Origin: Rhodovibrio salinarum DSM 9154
Lineage (GTDB): Bacteria; Pseudomonadota; Alphaproteobacteria; Kiloniellales; Rhodovibrionaceae
Assembly (NCBI RefSeq): GCF_000515255.1
Contig: NZ_KI911559.1
Location: forward strand, 1,940,824-2,004,823
Length of the DNA: 64,000 nucleotides
Direction: 5' to 3'
Each line of letters begins with the position of its first letter. Position 1 is the first letter of the stretch. Below the pieces are notes generated by a model that worked only from the letters and a program-made list of their open reading frames with translations, did no database searches and was not told the origin of the DNA. Of the stretch, positions 28,929 to 38,348 are shown in pieces. A program made the position numbers and the translations under genes.

Positions 28929-30683
28929 TCAGCCTGCGATCCTTTGCGGCACCGGGTGGCTGTCCGCGTTGAAGCGGGTCAGGCCGGTGTCGCACAGCTT
29001 CAGGTCCGGGATCACCGGCAGCGCCAGGAAGGCGAGGGTCATCGTCGGGTCGGTGACCGACAGGCCCATCCGCGCGGTCGCGGCGATCAGGGCATCCTGC
29101 CGGTCGGCGACCTCTTCCCAGGGGCGGTCCGACATCAGACCGGCGACCGGCAAAGGCTGTTCGGCGACGACTTCGCCTCTCTGAACCAGCACGAACCCAC
29201 CACCGAGTTCCTTCACCCGGTTGACCGCCCGGGCCAGTTGCTGATCGTCGCTGCCGGCGGCGATCACGTTGTGGTCGTCGTGCGCCAGCGTGCTGGCGAT
29301 GGCCCCGTCTTTGAGCCCGAAGCCGCGCACGAAGCCGACGGCGATGTTGCCGGTCTTGCCGTGACGTTCGACGACCACGAGTTTTGCGATGTCCTGCCGT
29401 GGATCGGCCAGCAGGTTGCCGTCCGCACCGACGGACAGATCGGCCGTCTCATACTCGGTCACGATCTGACCCGGCACGATCCGGATCACCGGGACCGTGC
29501 GTCCGCTGGCCGGCTTGGCGAAGTCGTCGGGCGCGAGTTGGTCCCGTCCCTTGAAGCGGACGGTGCCGTAAGCGCCGTACTCTTGCGGATCGATGCGCGG
29601 CCGCTCGGCAAGCCGGGCGGCATCGACTGGCCGACCGTCCTTCAGCACCGTTGCGGCGCGGCAGTCTTCGAGATCGTCCAGCAATACGAGATCGGCCAGC
29701 ATTCCCGGTTCGACCGCGCCGCGGTCGCGCAGGCCGAAGTTCTCGGCCCCCCACAGGGTCGCCATCTGATAGATGCGCAGCACGTGCGCATCCCGGTTCG
29801 GCCCATGCTGGCTCGGATCGTAGAGCGCGATCGCTTGGCGGATGATGTGGTCGAGCTCGCCCTCGGCACGGACCTCGTTGGGGTGCCGGTCGTCGGTGCA
29901 GAAAGCGAGGCGGCCGGCGTTCTCGGGGCGGATCAGGCCGACCAGCGCTTCCAGGTTCTGCGCGGCCGTGCCTTCCCGGATCAGCAGGTTGAAGCCGTGC
30001 TTGAGCTTGGCCGCCCCCTCGGCATGGCTGACGCTCTCGTGGTCGTCGAGCAGGCCCAGCTTGCGGAAATGACCCAGCTTGTCGCTTTCCGCGATCAGCG
30101 GCAGGTGGCCGCCGACGTAGCGGTCGCGGAACAACTCCAGCTTCTCAAGCACCACCGGGTCGTCGCCCAGCATGCCGCCGATATCCATCATCTCGGCAAG
30201 GCCGATCACCTCCGGCATATCCATGTAAGGGGCCAGATCGCGTGCCCGCAGCACCGCGCCCGACGTGCCGAGGTCGGTCGCCGGCACGCAGGACGACAGC
30301 CCGATCTTCATGTCGAGCACCATCGTTCGGGCGTGGTCGAGGAAGAAGTCGAACGCCCGCTGGCCCAGCACGTTGGCCATCTCGTGCGGATCGCAGACGA
30401 TCGTCGTGGTGCCGCGCGGCAGCACCATGCGCTCGTATTCCTGCGGGGTGACGAGCGAACTTTCGACGTGCAGGTGGGTGTTGATGAAGCCGGGCGAGAG
30501 AACTTGGCCGCGGGCGTCCAGCGTTTCCCGCGCGTCCGGCCCGTCGCCCGGTGCGTGCAGGTCCGCGATCCGGTCGCCACAGATGCTGACATCGGCCTCG
30601 ACCAGTTGTCCGGCGCGCGTATCGATCACGCGCCCACCCGTGATCAGCAGGTCGGCGGTTTGGTTGCCCTGGCGGTCGTTCAC
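28929..30683 (-). CDS. ade: Adenine deaminase
   Basis: Ade converts adenine to hypoxanthine and ammonia in purine salvage. The 584-residue length is typical. The amidohydrolase metal motif appears as GFINTHLHVESSLVTPQEYERMVLPRGTTTIVCDPHE (about residues 64-100), followed by FCTDDRHPNEV and a C-terminal LAHDDHNVIAAG, both conserved in this type. No signal peptide. Divergent from a UPF0114 membrane protein with a 127-base gap. The guaB and guaA genes lie 26 kb away, so no direct operon link. Confidence 0.95.
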   Translation of the reverse strand: MNDRQGNQTADLLITGGRVIDTRAGQLVEADVSICGDRIADLHAPGDGPDARETLDARGQVLSPGFINTHLHVESSLVTPQEYERMVLPRGTTTIVCDPHEMANVLGQRAFDFFLDHARTMVLDMKIGLSSCVPATDLGTSGAVLRARDLAPYMDMPEVIGLAEMMDIGGMLGDDPVVLEKLELFRDRYVGGHLPLIAESDKLGHFRKLGLLDDHESVSHAEGAAKLKHGFNLLIREGTAAQNLEALVGLIRPENAGRLAFCTDDRHPNEVRAEGELDHIIRQAIALYDPSQHGPNRDAHVLRIYQMATLWGAENFGLRDRGAVEPGMLADLVLLDDLEDCRAATVLKDGRPVDAARLAERPRIDPQEYGAYGTVRFKGRDQLAPDDFAKPASGRTVPVIRIVPGQIVTEYETADLSVGADGNLLADPRQDIAKLVVVERHGKTGNIAVGFVRGFGLKDGAIASTLAHDDHNVIAAGSDDQQLARAVNRVKELGGGFVLVQRGEVVAEQPLPVAGLMSDRPWEEVADRQDALIAATARMGLSVTDPTMTLAFLALPVIPDLKLCDTGLTRFNADSHPVPQRIAG

Positions 30684-30810
30684 TCGGGTCCTCGTGGCTC
30701 GATCTGAATGTATTTGGGAAAGGCTAGCCTGCGTCGCCGCTTGCGGCTACCCACCGGTCCCGGTCGCGGTGCCTTGCACGGGTGCGGGCGCGTCGGCATG
30801 CTCCCGGCCC

Positions 30811-31407
30811 ATGGATTGGAACCGGCTCGAACGACAGGTGCTTTCTGGCACGCGGCTCTTGACCCTGGTGGCGGTGGTCAGCTCGTTCGCGGGAGCCCTA
30901 TTGATGACCTTCCTGGGGCTGGTCAATACGTTGGAGGCCTTCCACATCCAACTGGGCGGTGTCGATACGGAGTTGCCGGGCGAGGAAGCGACCATCGTTC
31001 TGTTGATCGGCGCGCTCGACCGCTTTCTGATCGGGATCGTTCTGCTGTTCTTCGGCTACGGCATCTACACCCTGTTTGTACGTCCCGACAGCACGCCGAG
31101 CGATCTGGGATTGCCGCGTTGGCTGCACGTCGAGCGGATCGGCCAGTTGAAGCAGACGCTGGCCGAGGTGATCATCGTTGTCCTGTTCGTGCTGTTCCTG
31201 CGGGTGGCGCTGGAGACTTTCGTCGCCTCCGATCCCGACCTGAACTGGCTGGATGCGGCCAAATTCCTATTGTTGCCGCTGGCGATCCTGTTGCTGGCCT
31301 GGGCGCTCAAGCTGGCCGAGCTGCATCCCAAGCACGGCAATGACAGCACCCCGCCGCGTAAGAGCGTCCGGCCCGAACGCCCGCATCAGAAGTCGGCGGA
31401 GGATTAG
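30811..31407 (+). CDS. UPF0114 (YqhA-like) inner-membrane protein
   Basis: The 198-residue protein has three to four membrane helices (about 22-45, 65-90, 120-140, 150-170). It carries the UPF0114 pattern ALDRFLIGIVLLFFGYGIYTLFV and LKQTLAEVIIVVLFVLFLRVALE. Function of the family is unknown; some members are proposed to be small ion-related membrane proteins. ATG 30811 opens the conserved part; the longer frame upstream is antisense to ade. Confidence 0.88.
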   Translation: MDWNRLERQVLSGTRLLTLVAVVSSFAGALLMTFLGLVNTLEAFHIQLGGVDTELPGEEATIVLLIGALDRFLIGIVLLFFGYGIYTLFVRPDSTPSDLGLPRWLHVERIGQLKQTLAEVIIVVLFVLFLRVALETFVASDPDLNWLDAAKFLLLPLAILLLAWALKLAELHPKHGNDSTPPRKSVRPERPHQKSAED

Positions 31408-31612
31408 GCGCCCGCGACTCCAAGGGGGCAAAAAGCCGCTTGATTGTGTGAACAGGTGCATTCCTGACATGTTTTCAACCAGCGCGTTGTTGCGCCGCAT
31501 TGACCTCTTTGGCGAGGCGGCCTAGGCGGGCCGGGCCTGTCTTTTGCGCGCGCCGTGGGGGCGGTGCTGCGCACCAAGCCGCCATAATCACACACTCTTC
31601 GAGAGGTTCGCG

Positions 31613-32956
31613 ATGGAAGCGCTTTCCGAGCTGCTAGATACGATCAGCGATTTCGTCTGGGGTCCGGTTATGCTGGTGCTACTCCTAGGCACCGGACTCT
31701 ATCTTACTGTCGGTCTACGTTTGTTGCCGCAGCGCAAGCTCGGTTACGGTCTGCGCACCGCGCTCAAGGGGCGCAGTGCCGGGGCCACGGACGAAGGCGA
31801 AATCACTGCGTTCCAGGCGCTCACCACGGCGCTGTCGGCGACCATCGGGACCGGCAACATCGCCGGTGTGGCCACGGCGATCTATATGGGCGGTCCGGGG
31901 GCCGTGTTCTGGATGTGGCTGACCGCGCTGGTCGGGATGGCGACCAAGTATGCCGAGGCGGTGCTCGCCGTACGTTACCGCGAGGTGGACGCCGACGGAC
32001 GTTTCGTCGGTGGGCCGATGTATTACATCAAAAACGGTCTTGGCGCGGGATGGGGCTGGCTTGGTGCGGTCTTCGCCCTGTTCGCCGCCATCGCCGCGTT
32101 CGGTATCGGCAATACGGTGCAGTCGAACTCGGTCGCCCGTGCCTTGGAGCGCACACTGGACGTATCCTACCTTACCACCGGCATTGTGCTTGCCGTGCTC
32201 ACCTTCCTGGTGATCATCGGCGGGGTGAAGCGGATCGCGCGTGTCGCGGAGACGATGGTGCCCCTGATGGCGGTGCTCTATGTCGCCGGCGCGCTGGTGA
32301 TCCTCGCCGCCAATGCTCCGCAGGTGCCGGGCGCGCTCGGTATGATCTTCCAGGATGCCTTCTCGGGTACGGCGGCAGCCGGCGGCTTCACTGGCGCGGG
32401 AATCCTGGCGGCGATCCGCTTCGGCGTCGCCCGCGGCATTTTCTCCAACGAAGCCGGCTTGGGCAGCGCGCCGATCGCCCACGCCGCCGCGAAGACCAGC
32501 GACCCGGTGCGTCAGGGCTCGGTCGCGATGCTGGGGACCTTCATCGACACCATCGTGGTCTGCACGATGACCGCCCTGGTGATCATCACGACCGGCGCCT
32601 GGACCAGCGGCGAGACGGGCGCGGAGCTGTCGACGCTGGCGTTCAACACCGGCCTGCCGGGCGGCGAATGGATCGTCTCGATCGGACTGGTGGTGTTCGC
32701 CTTCACCACCATCCTGGCATGGAGCTACTACGGCGAACGCGCGGCTGAGTACCTGCTGGGCACCAAGGTTGTGATGCCTTTCCGGGGGCTCTGGGTGCTG
32801 GCGCTCGTGGGTGGTGCGGTTGGCGACCTGGGTGTGATCTGGACGGTCGCTGACATCATGAATGCGCTGATGGCAATTCCGAACCTGATCGCGCTGGTTG
32901 CTCTTTCGGGCACAGTGTTCGCGGTCTCCCGGGCGTACTTCCGGAAGACCGAGTAG
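31613..32956 (+). CDS. Sodium:alanine-type symporter (AGCS family)
   Basis: AGCS carriers import alanine or glycine with sodium. The 447-residue protein has about 11 hydrophobic helices. Family motifs are TALSATIGTGNIAGVATAIYMGGPGAVFWMW (about residues 73-103) and FSNEAGLGSAPIAHAAAK (about 280-297). ATG 31613 is preceded by GAGAGG. Convergent with the UPF0178 gene; a long hairpin sits in the 56-base gap. Confidence 0.95.
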   Translation: MEALSELLDTISDFVWGPVMLVLLLGTGLYLTVGLRLLPQRKLGYGLRTALKGRSAGATDEGEITAFQALTTALSATIGTGNIAGVATAIYMGGPGAVFWMWLTALVGMATKYAEAVLAVRYREVDADGRFVGGPMYYIKNGLGAGWGWLGAVFALFAAIAAFGIGNTVQSNSVARALERTLDVSYLTTGIVLAVLTFLVIIGGVKRIARVAETMVPLMAVLYVAGALVILAANAPQVPGALGMIFQDAFSGTAAAGGFTGAGILAAIRFGVARGIFSNEAGLGSAPIAHAAAKTSDPVRQGSVAMLGTFIDTIVVCTMTALVIITTGAWTSGETGAELSTLAFNTGLPGGEWIVSIGLVVFAFTTILAWSYYGERAAEYLLGTKVVMPFRGLWVLALVGGAVGDLGVIWTVADIMNALMAIPNLIALVALSGTVFAVSRAYFRKTE

Positions 32957-32969
32957 CGGGGCCGGTACG

Positions 32970-33008
32970 CAATGGCGCGCTGGCCGATAGCCGGTCGGCG
33001 CGCCGTTG
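32970..33008. terminator. Hairpin between convergent symporter and UPF0178 genes
   Basis: An 11-base stem (CAATGGCGCGC at 32970-32980 with GCGCGCCGTTG at 32998-33008, one G-T pair) encloses a 17-base loop. It can serve both strands; no T run is present. Confidence 0.5.
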
Positions 33009-33012
33009 CGCC

Positions 33013-33465
33013 TCAGCGGCCTCGCTGGGTGGCGCGGACCAGCTGTTCCAGCTTGTCCAGGAAACGTGACCGGTCGGACTTGCTGAACGGGGCGGGACCG
33101 CCGGTGACCGCGCCGGTTTCGCGCAAATCGGCCATCAGGTTACGGTTGGCAACCGCCATGCCGATGCCGGCCTGGGTGAACGGCTCGCCGCTCGGTTTGA
33201 TCGCCTTGGCGTTGACATCCAGGCAGCGCGCGGCCAGCCGGATGTCGTTGGTGACGCAGATGTCGCCTGCGTCGATGTGTTCCGCGATCCAGTTGTCCGC
33301 CGCGTCCTCGCCGCTGGCGACGTAGACCATCTCAACCAGCACATCGCGTTCCGGGCGGACGCCGCCGTCGGAGACGATGTAGGTTTTGAGTTTGTGCCGC
33401 CGCGCGACCCGCAGCGTTTCCTCTTTTACCGGACAGGCGTCGGCGTCGATGTAAATCTCTGTCAT
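33013..33465 (-). CDS. UPF0178 (YaiI/DUF188) family protein
   Basis: The 150-residue protein starts EIYIDADACPVKEETLRVARRH, the DUF188 opening, and continues with DNWIAEHIDAGDICVTNDIRLAARCLD. The Asp pattern is like that of PIN-type nucleases, but no activity is proven for the family. It begins 5 bases after the receiver gene and may be part of the CheB-CheR kinase transcript. Confidence 0.92.
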   Translation of the reverse strand: MTEIYIDADACPVKEETLRVARRHKLKTYIVSDGGVRPERDVLVEMVYVASGEDAADNWIAEHIDAGDICVTNDIRLAARCLDVNAKAIKPSGEPFTQAGIGMAVANRNLMADLRETGAVTGGPAPFSKSDRSRFLDKLEQLVRATQRGR

Positions 33466-33470
33466 TCAGC

Positions 33471-33863
33471 TCAGTTGTGTGTCTCTGTCGCCGGCGGCAA
33501 GGCCGTGACCAGCGTGGAAACGAGTTGCAGGCGCGGGAACGGTTTGGCGAGCAATGGCAGATGGCCGAGGTCTTCGGGAATTACGGCTTCCTCGTAGCCG
33601 GTGATGAACACTACAGGGATGCCGGCCGCGAGTACCTCTCGTGCGAAGTCGCTCGCATCGCCATCTCTGAGACGTAGGTCCAGAACGAAGGCGTCGAGTC
33701 GCTCCTGCGCGCGAATATGCTGGCATTCCGCGATGCTGGGCACGAGAAAGACCTTTGCACAGCCGGCATCGATCAACGTCAACTCCAGATCGCGGGCGAT
33801 CAGATATTCGTCCTCGGCGATTAAGATATGCCGCCCCGCGAGCGATGGGGTAGGGGCGCTCAT
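33471..33863 (-). CDS. Single-domain response regulator paired with the CheB-CheR kinase
   Basis: A 130-residue stand-alone receiver. Acidic pair Glu17-Asp18 (in LIAEDEYLIA), phospho-acceptor Asp62 (in FVLDLRL), Thr88 and Lys107 (in LLAKPF) are all present, so it should accept phosphate. No output domain. The start overlaps the stop of the upstream kinase gene by 4 bases, making it the obvious partner of that HWE kinase. Confidence 0.92.
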   Translation of the reverse strand: MSAPTPSLAGRHILIAEDEYLIARDLELTLIDAGCAKVFLVPSIAECQHIRAQERLDAFVLDLRLRDGDASDFAREVLAAGIPVVFITGYEEAVIPEDLGHLPLLAKPFPRLQLVSTLVTALPPATETHN

Positions 33864-36800
33864 GCGGGCCCCCCTTGCCGCGGGGTTGGTCGGTCAGGAG
33901 GGGAGTCGTCGTCAGCTGTGTCGAGTGGAGTGGGTCCAAAGTCAATCGAGAGAACGTTGGGGGTCAGCGGGATATCGAGCAAGCATGTAAGCGTGCCATC
34001 GCTCGTCGACATCTGACCTTTGCCGCCCAATTCGTGCGGCACACCGCGTTCGATCAGCTCACGGCCGAAGCCATACGACCGTTCCGGAAGATCGCCAACT
34101 CCGGTTTCCTGCCAGCGCAGACGTAGCATCTCTTGCCCGGTCTGGTCGGCGATCAAACCCCAGCGCAGGGTCACCCGGCCGCTACCGTCGATCAACGCGC
34201 CGTGTTTGATCGCGTTGGTTTTCAGTTCGTTCAGCGCGAGCGCCAGGATCTGTGCTGCTTTCGGTTCCAAGGTCACATCCGGGCCGTCGATCGTGACGGT
34301 GGCGGCATCGGGCTCGCGCCCCACCAATTCGCGCACCAATTCGTCTAGGTCGAGTGAGCCGCGGCCGGTGCGCGAGATGATGTTCTCGGTCAGGGCCAGT
34401 GTATCCATGCGGCTCTCGAAACGCTCTTCGAAGTCGTCCAGTGTCTGGCTGGTGCGCAACGTCTCGTTGGTGATCGCGCGGATGTTTGCCAGCATGTTGC
34501 GCACTCGGTGCTGCAAGGCATTCAAGAGTAGCCGGTGGCGGCGCTGGGCGGCCTTGAGGTCGGTCACGTCGGCGAACACCATGATGGCTCCGCGACCGGT
34601 TTCAGTTGTGTGACCAAGCGGCATGGCGGAGACCAGAACTGCGCGTTCGGGGAAAGTCGGACGATCGTGTCGCAGCCCAGCCGCGGTGCCGGACTCTTTT
34701 GGATGAACCCAGGCTTCAATTTCGGTGAGCCGACCGCCTCGCGCGGCCTCGCGAAGAGGAAAGTCTAGGCGTTCGGCCCGCTCTGGCTGATCCGTGACAA
34801 ATGCCCGGGCCAGCCAATTGCAATCGATCGTCGGGTTTGCCTTGTCGGGTAGCCCAAGGATCGTGCGTCCATAACGGTTCACCTGCACGCTGGTCATCTG
34901 CTCGTCGCGGGTTAGGGCGATTCCCACGGGTACCAGATCCATCAGCGAGGTTAGGTCGGCGGTCGCCTGGCGCAACTGGGTCACGTCGATGAAGGTCAGC
35001 ACCAGCCCCTCTGCCATGCCCTCGATATTATGGTAGGGTAGCAAGCGCATCATGAAGACGGCGCTACCGTCGGTAAGCTGAACTTGGCGTTCCACCGGCC
35101 GGTGATTTTCCAGCGTTTGCGCAAGTTCCCGCCCGGGCGGACTGTCGAGCTTACCCGAGATATCCGTGAACGGTCGGCCGATGTCGCTGTCGATCAGGTT
35201 GAACAGTTGGCGGGCGTCCGGCGTGAACCATTTGATGCGTTGCTCGGAATCCAGGAAAATTGTGGCGATCCGCGTGCTTTCCATCAGGTTGCGCAAGTCC
35301 GCGTTCGACCGGTTAAATTCCTCGACCTTCCGACGGAGCTCGTCGTTGATGGTCTCCAATTCCTCGTTGGCGGATTGCACCTCTTCCTTGGAGGCCTCAA
35401 GTTCCTCGTTGGAGGACTGCAGCTCCTCGTTCATTGACAGCAGTTCTTCGTTGGCTGACTGCAGTTCCTCGTTCGAGGTTTCTAGTTCTTCGATGGTGAT
35501 CTGTAATTCGTTCTTGGTTTCGGCGAGTTCGCGCTCGAGCTCTTGTGTGTCGTGATCGTTCTTCACGGGCATGGCGGTAGCGCGTGTAGGCGGAGCCGGG
35601 TCCTGGAAAACCAGCACCAGCATCTGTTCGTTGCCGCGTCGCTCGCCGATCGCGCGGGCGTGGACTTCAATCGTTCGGCGATCGCGGTTGCCACCAGCAA
35701 TGTCGACCGATTCGGAGACAGTGCCGCTGTTTTGTTCAGCCTGGCGCAGCAGGCGCCGCAGTGCCGGGCGCAGCCCCTCACGCGCCATCTCCAGAACGTT
35801 GCTGCGGGGCGGGCCTACCGGCGGCTCCAGGTACCGTCCGACACCTTGAGAGAAGTAGATGGCCTCGTAATTCGAAGAGACCACAACATAGGGCGGACCA
35901 AACTGATCCAAGACCGCCCGTTCCGCCTTGCGTGTCAGACGTTGGTGTATGTCCTCATCGTGCTGGCGCGGCAGGATCGTAAACGGCTGGCGATGGGCGG
36001 CAGCCGGGGTCAGCGGGAATTCCGGCACACGGTGATGCACGTCGTCGCGCCGACGGAAAATGCGGTTCTTCTTGTCAACTTCGGCGAACAGGTCCGCATG
36101 CGGGCCGAGAGACTCCGAACTGCCCAGAAACAGGAATCCGCCAGGTTTCAGGGCATAGTGAAACAGCGGGAGCAGTTGCGCCTGCAGATCCGCGTTCATG
36201 TAGATCAGCAGATTGCGGCAGGAAATCAGATCCATCTGCGAGAACGGCGGGTGGCGGATCAGGTCGTGCTCGGAAAACAGGCAGATATCGCGCAAGCTAC
36301 GAACGACGCGGTAGCCGTTGACCTCGGGTGTGAAGAAGCGTGCCAGCCGGTCCGGCTCGATCTGTTCGGTGATCGTGCTTGGATAGATGGCCAGCCGGGC
36401 GTGGCGGATCGCATTGGCGTCCACGTCGGTGCCGAATACCTGAGCGGTGGTTTGCGTTGCCTGACGGTCCATCGCCTCGCGCAGCAGGATGGCGAGCGAA
36501 TAGGCTTCCTCACCGGTGCCGCATCCAGGCACCCAGATTCGCACGGCTTCCTCGGGCCCATGCGGCCGGCGCACCAATTCCGGAAAAACCTGCCGCTCCA
36601 ATACCTGGAATGCGTCTGGATCGCGGAAGAAGCTGGTCACGCCGATCAAGATGTCGTTGTGTAGCATCTCGATCTCCCGCGGCTCTTCATCGAGCCGGGC
36701 TAGGTAGGCGACGGGATCGGCGATGCGCAGCGCCTGCATCCGCCTTTGGATGCGACGGATGAGAGTGGCGGACTTGTATTGGCTCAGATCGTGATCGGTG

Positions 36801-37501
36801 CGATGCAGGATACGCCGACTGATCTCGGGTAACTGGGCTTTGATCGCCGCGACGGGATCTTCCGATGCCGAGGATTTTTCTTGCTGTTCGATGTGCCGGA
36901 CATAGTCGAGGATCAAATCCGGCATGGCAGCCACCCCGACCACATGGTCGACGATGCCCGTTTCGGCGGCAATGCGCGGCATGCTGTCGTAGGCTGGCTG
37001 CCCACTGCCCGCCACATCCGTCGCGGCTGCGAGGGCCAGCCCCCCATGCTCCTTGATCGCGCGGAGCCCGATGGCGCCATCGCTGCCGGCCCCCGACAAC
37101 ACGACACAGATCGCTTGGTCGGCCTGATCGGCGGCGAGCGATTGGAAGAACTGGTCGATCAGGCCGTAGCTTCGAGATGTCTGGACCGGTGTCAGCCGGA
37201 GTTGCCCCTGCGCGATGGTGAGCGCACGGTTGGGCGGGATCACGTAGAGCGTATCTGGGGCGACACGCTGGCCATCCTCCGCCTCGACCACCGAGATTTG
37301 GGTGGCCGTTTGCAACACCTGGGCGAGCTGGCTCGGATGGTCGGGACGCAAATGCATGACCAGCACGATCCCCAGGCCGCTATCTGACGGGAGTGCTGCC
37401 AGAAAGCGCTTCATGTCGTCGATTCCGCCCGCCGAAGCGCCGATTCCAACGATTGCGCGCGGGGTGTCCGGCTGTGGCTTGGCGGTAGCGCTAGACGGCA
37501 T
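33860..37501 (-). CDS. CheB-CheR-PAS-HWE hybrid chemotaxis-type sensor kinase
   Basis: A 1213-residue multi-domain protein. Residues about 14-195 are a CheB methylesterase with its catalytic triad in place (Ser23, His50, Asp141). About 215-490 is a CheR methyltransferase (VWVPGCGTGEEAYSLAILLRE). About 640-730 is a heptad-type coiled coil of repeated Glu-Glu-Leu-x-Ser-x-Asn units. PAS domains follow (about 735-985). The end is an HWE-family kinase with phospho-acceptor His998 (NALQHRVRNML), an N box (ALNELKTNAIKHGAL) and the Trp-x-Glu element (RWQETG). The CheB part lacks its usual receiver. Followed by a receiver gene overlapping by 4 bases; divergent from a Crp/Fnr gene. The input signal is unknown. 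Confidence 0.95.
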   Translation of the reverse strand: MPSSATAKPQPDTPRAIVGIGASAGGIDDMKRFLAALPSDSGLGIVLVMHLRPDHPSQLAQVLQTATQISVVEAEDGQRVAPDTLYVIPPNRALTIAQGQLRLTPVQTSRSYGLIDQFFQSLAADQADQAICVVLSGAGSDGAIGLRAIKEHGGLALAAATDVAGSGQPAYDSMPRIAAETGIVDHVVGVAAMPDLILDYVRHIEQQEKSSASEDPVAAIKAQLPEISRRILHRTDHDLSQYKSATLIRRIQRRMQALRIADPVAYLARLDEEPREIEMLHNDILIGVTSFFRDPDAFQVLERQVFPELVRRPHGPEEAVRIWVPGCGTGEEAYSLAILLREAMDRQATQTTAQVFGTDVDANAIRHARLAIYPSTITEQIEPDRLARFFTPEVNGYRVVRSLRDICLFSEHDLIRHPPFSQMDLISCRNLLIYMNADLQAQLLPLFHYALKPGGFLFLGSSESLGPHADLFAEVDKKNRIFRRRDDVHHRVPEFPLTPAAAHRQPFTILPRQHDEDIHQRLTRKAERAVLDQFGPPYVVVSSNYEAIYFSQGVGRYLEPPVGPPRSNVLEMAREGLRPALRRLLRQAEQNSGTVSESVDIAGGNRDRRTIEVHARAIGERRGNEQMLVLVFQDPAPPTRATAMPVKNDHDTQELERELAETKNELQITIEELETSNEELQSANEELLSMNEELQSSNEELEASKEEVQSANEELETINDELRRKVEEFNRSNADLRNLMESTRIATIFLDSEQRIKWFTPDARQLFNLIDSDIGRPFTDISGKLDSPPGRELAQTLENHRPVERQVQLTDGSAVFMMRLLPYHNIEGMAEGLVLTFIDVTQLRQATADLTSLMDLVPVGIALTRDEQMTSVQVNRYGRTILGLPDKANPTIDCNWLARAFVTDQPERAERLDFPLREAARGGRLTEIEAWVHPKESGTAAGLRHDRPTFPERAVLVSAMPLGHTTETGRGAIMVFADVTDLKAAQRRHRLLLNALQHRVRNMLANIRAITNETLRTSQTLDDFEERFESRMDTLALTENIISRTGRGSLDLDELVRELVGREPDAATVTIDGPDVTLEPKAAQILALALNELKTNAIKHGALIDGSGRVTLRWGLIADQTGQEMLRLRWQETGVGDLPERSYGFGRELIERGVPHELGGKGQMSTSDGTLTCLLDIPLTPNVLSIDFGPTPLDTADDDSPPDRPTPRQGGPA

Positions 37502-37633
37502 ACTACTAACTTTTTGCGGTATAGCCTGGCGGGTGGTCGCGTGATTGAGTGGTGTCGGGTGGGGTGTCTTTCCCGCTCGGATACCAGGTCAACCTAGAAA
37601 GTTGTAAGCAACCTCGTGGCGAGAGAATCTATA

Positions 37634-38335
37634 ATGTATACCGCCGATAGACCAAGTCTTGGTTGGATCGCGGGTCAAGGTAGTTGGACGGCGCATTTCT
37701 CCGATACGGCGCTTGAACAGATTGCCGAGTTGGTCGGTCCGCTTTTCGATGTTAGCACACGCAATATTCTGCCCGATGGTGGGGCACAAAACCCTGTTTT
37801 TCTCATTGCGGAAGGATGGGGATATTCGTACTACGACTTCCCGGATGGGCGCCGGCATGTGGTCGATGTACATCCGCCCGGCGAAATCATTGGCGTCGCA
37901 GCAGCTTGCAGCCGCCACAACGCGCCCCGGGTCAGTACGCTGACCCAGGTCACGGCGGCACGGCTCGATGGCGCCGTGTTGCGCAAACGTCAGGACACCT
38001 CGGACGACATGGCCCGGGGGCTGAGCCGTCTGCTCGCCGCACAGCAAGCGGATTTGATTGACCAGATGGGCAGCCTAGCACGGCATACCGCCTACGAACG
38101 CGTCGCGGCGTTCTTGTTGCGGCTATACGAACGCCTGGAAAAAGGCGCGCCGACCGGACGCGGGGTGTTCGCTTGCCCGGTATCCCAGCAGGTGATGGGC
38201 GACCTGCTGGGGCTCAGCGTGGTGCACGTCAACCGATCGCTACGCCGGCTCGCCGAGGATGGAATCCTGCACAAGCGTGCGAGCGATGTCGAAATCCTCG
38301 ATGCGCGCGCCCTGCGCCGGCTCGCCGTGGGCTGA
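37634..38335 (+). CDS. Crp/Fnr-family transcriptional regulator
   Basis: The 233-residue protein has a cyclic-nucleotide-binding fold (about 15-140) and a C-terminal Crp-type winged helix with CPVSQQVMGDLLGLSVVHVNRSLRRLAEDGIL (about 183-214). No Cys cluster for an iron-sulfur centre, so it is not a classical FNR; the effector is unknown. Starts at ATG 37634; a GTG at 37616 is also in frame. Divergent from the CheB-CheR kinase gene, which it may regulate. Confidence 0.88.
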   Translation: MYTADRPSLGWIAGQGSWTAHFSDTALEQIAELVGPLFDVSTRNILPDGGAQNPVFLIAEGWGYSYYDFPDGRRHVVDVHPPGEIIGVAAACSRHNAPRVSTLTQVTAARLDGAVLRKRQDTSDDMARGLSRLLAAQQADLIDQMGSLARHTAYERVAAFLLRLYERLEKGAPTGRGVFACPVSQQVMGDLLGLSVVHVNRSLRRLAEDGILHKRASDVEILDARALRRLAVG

Positions 38336-38348
38336 ACGGCGGCGGTCC

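Noticed and set aside
31408-31612. Possible glycine riboswitch before the AGCS symporter (a short AAGGGGGCAAAAAG resemblance)
   Set aside because: The other conserved glycine-aptamer segments are absent.
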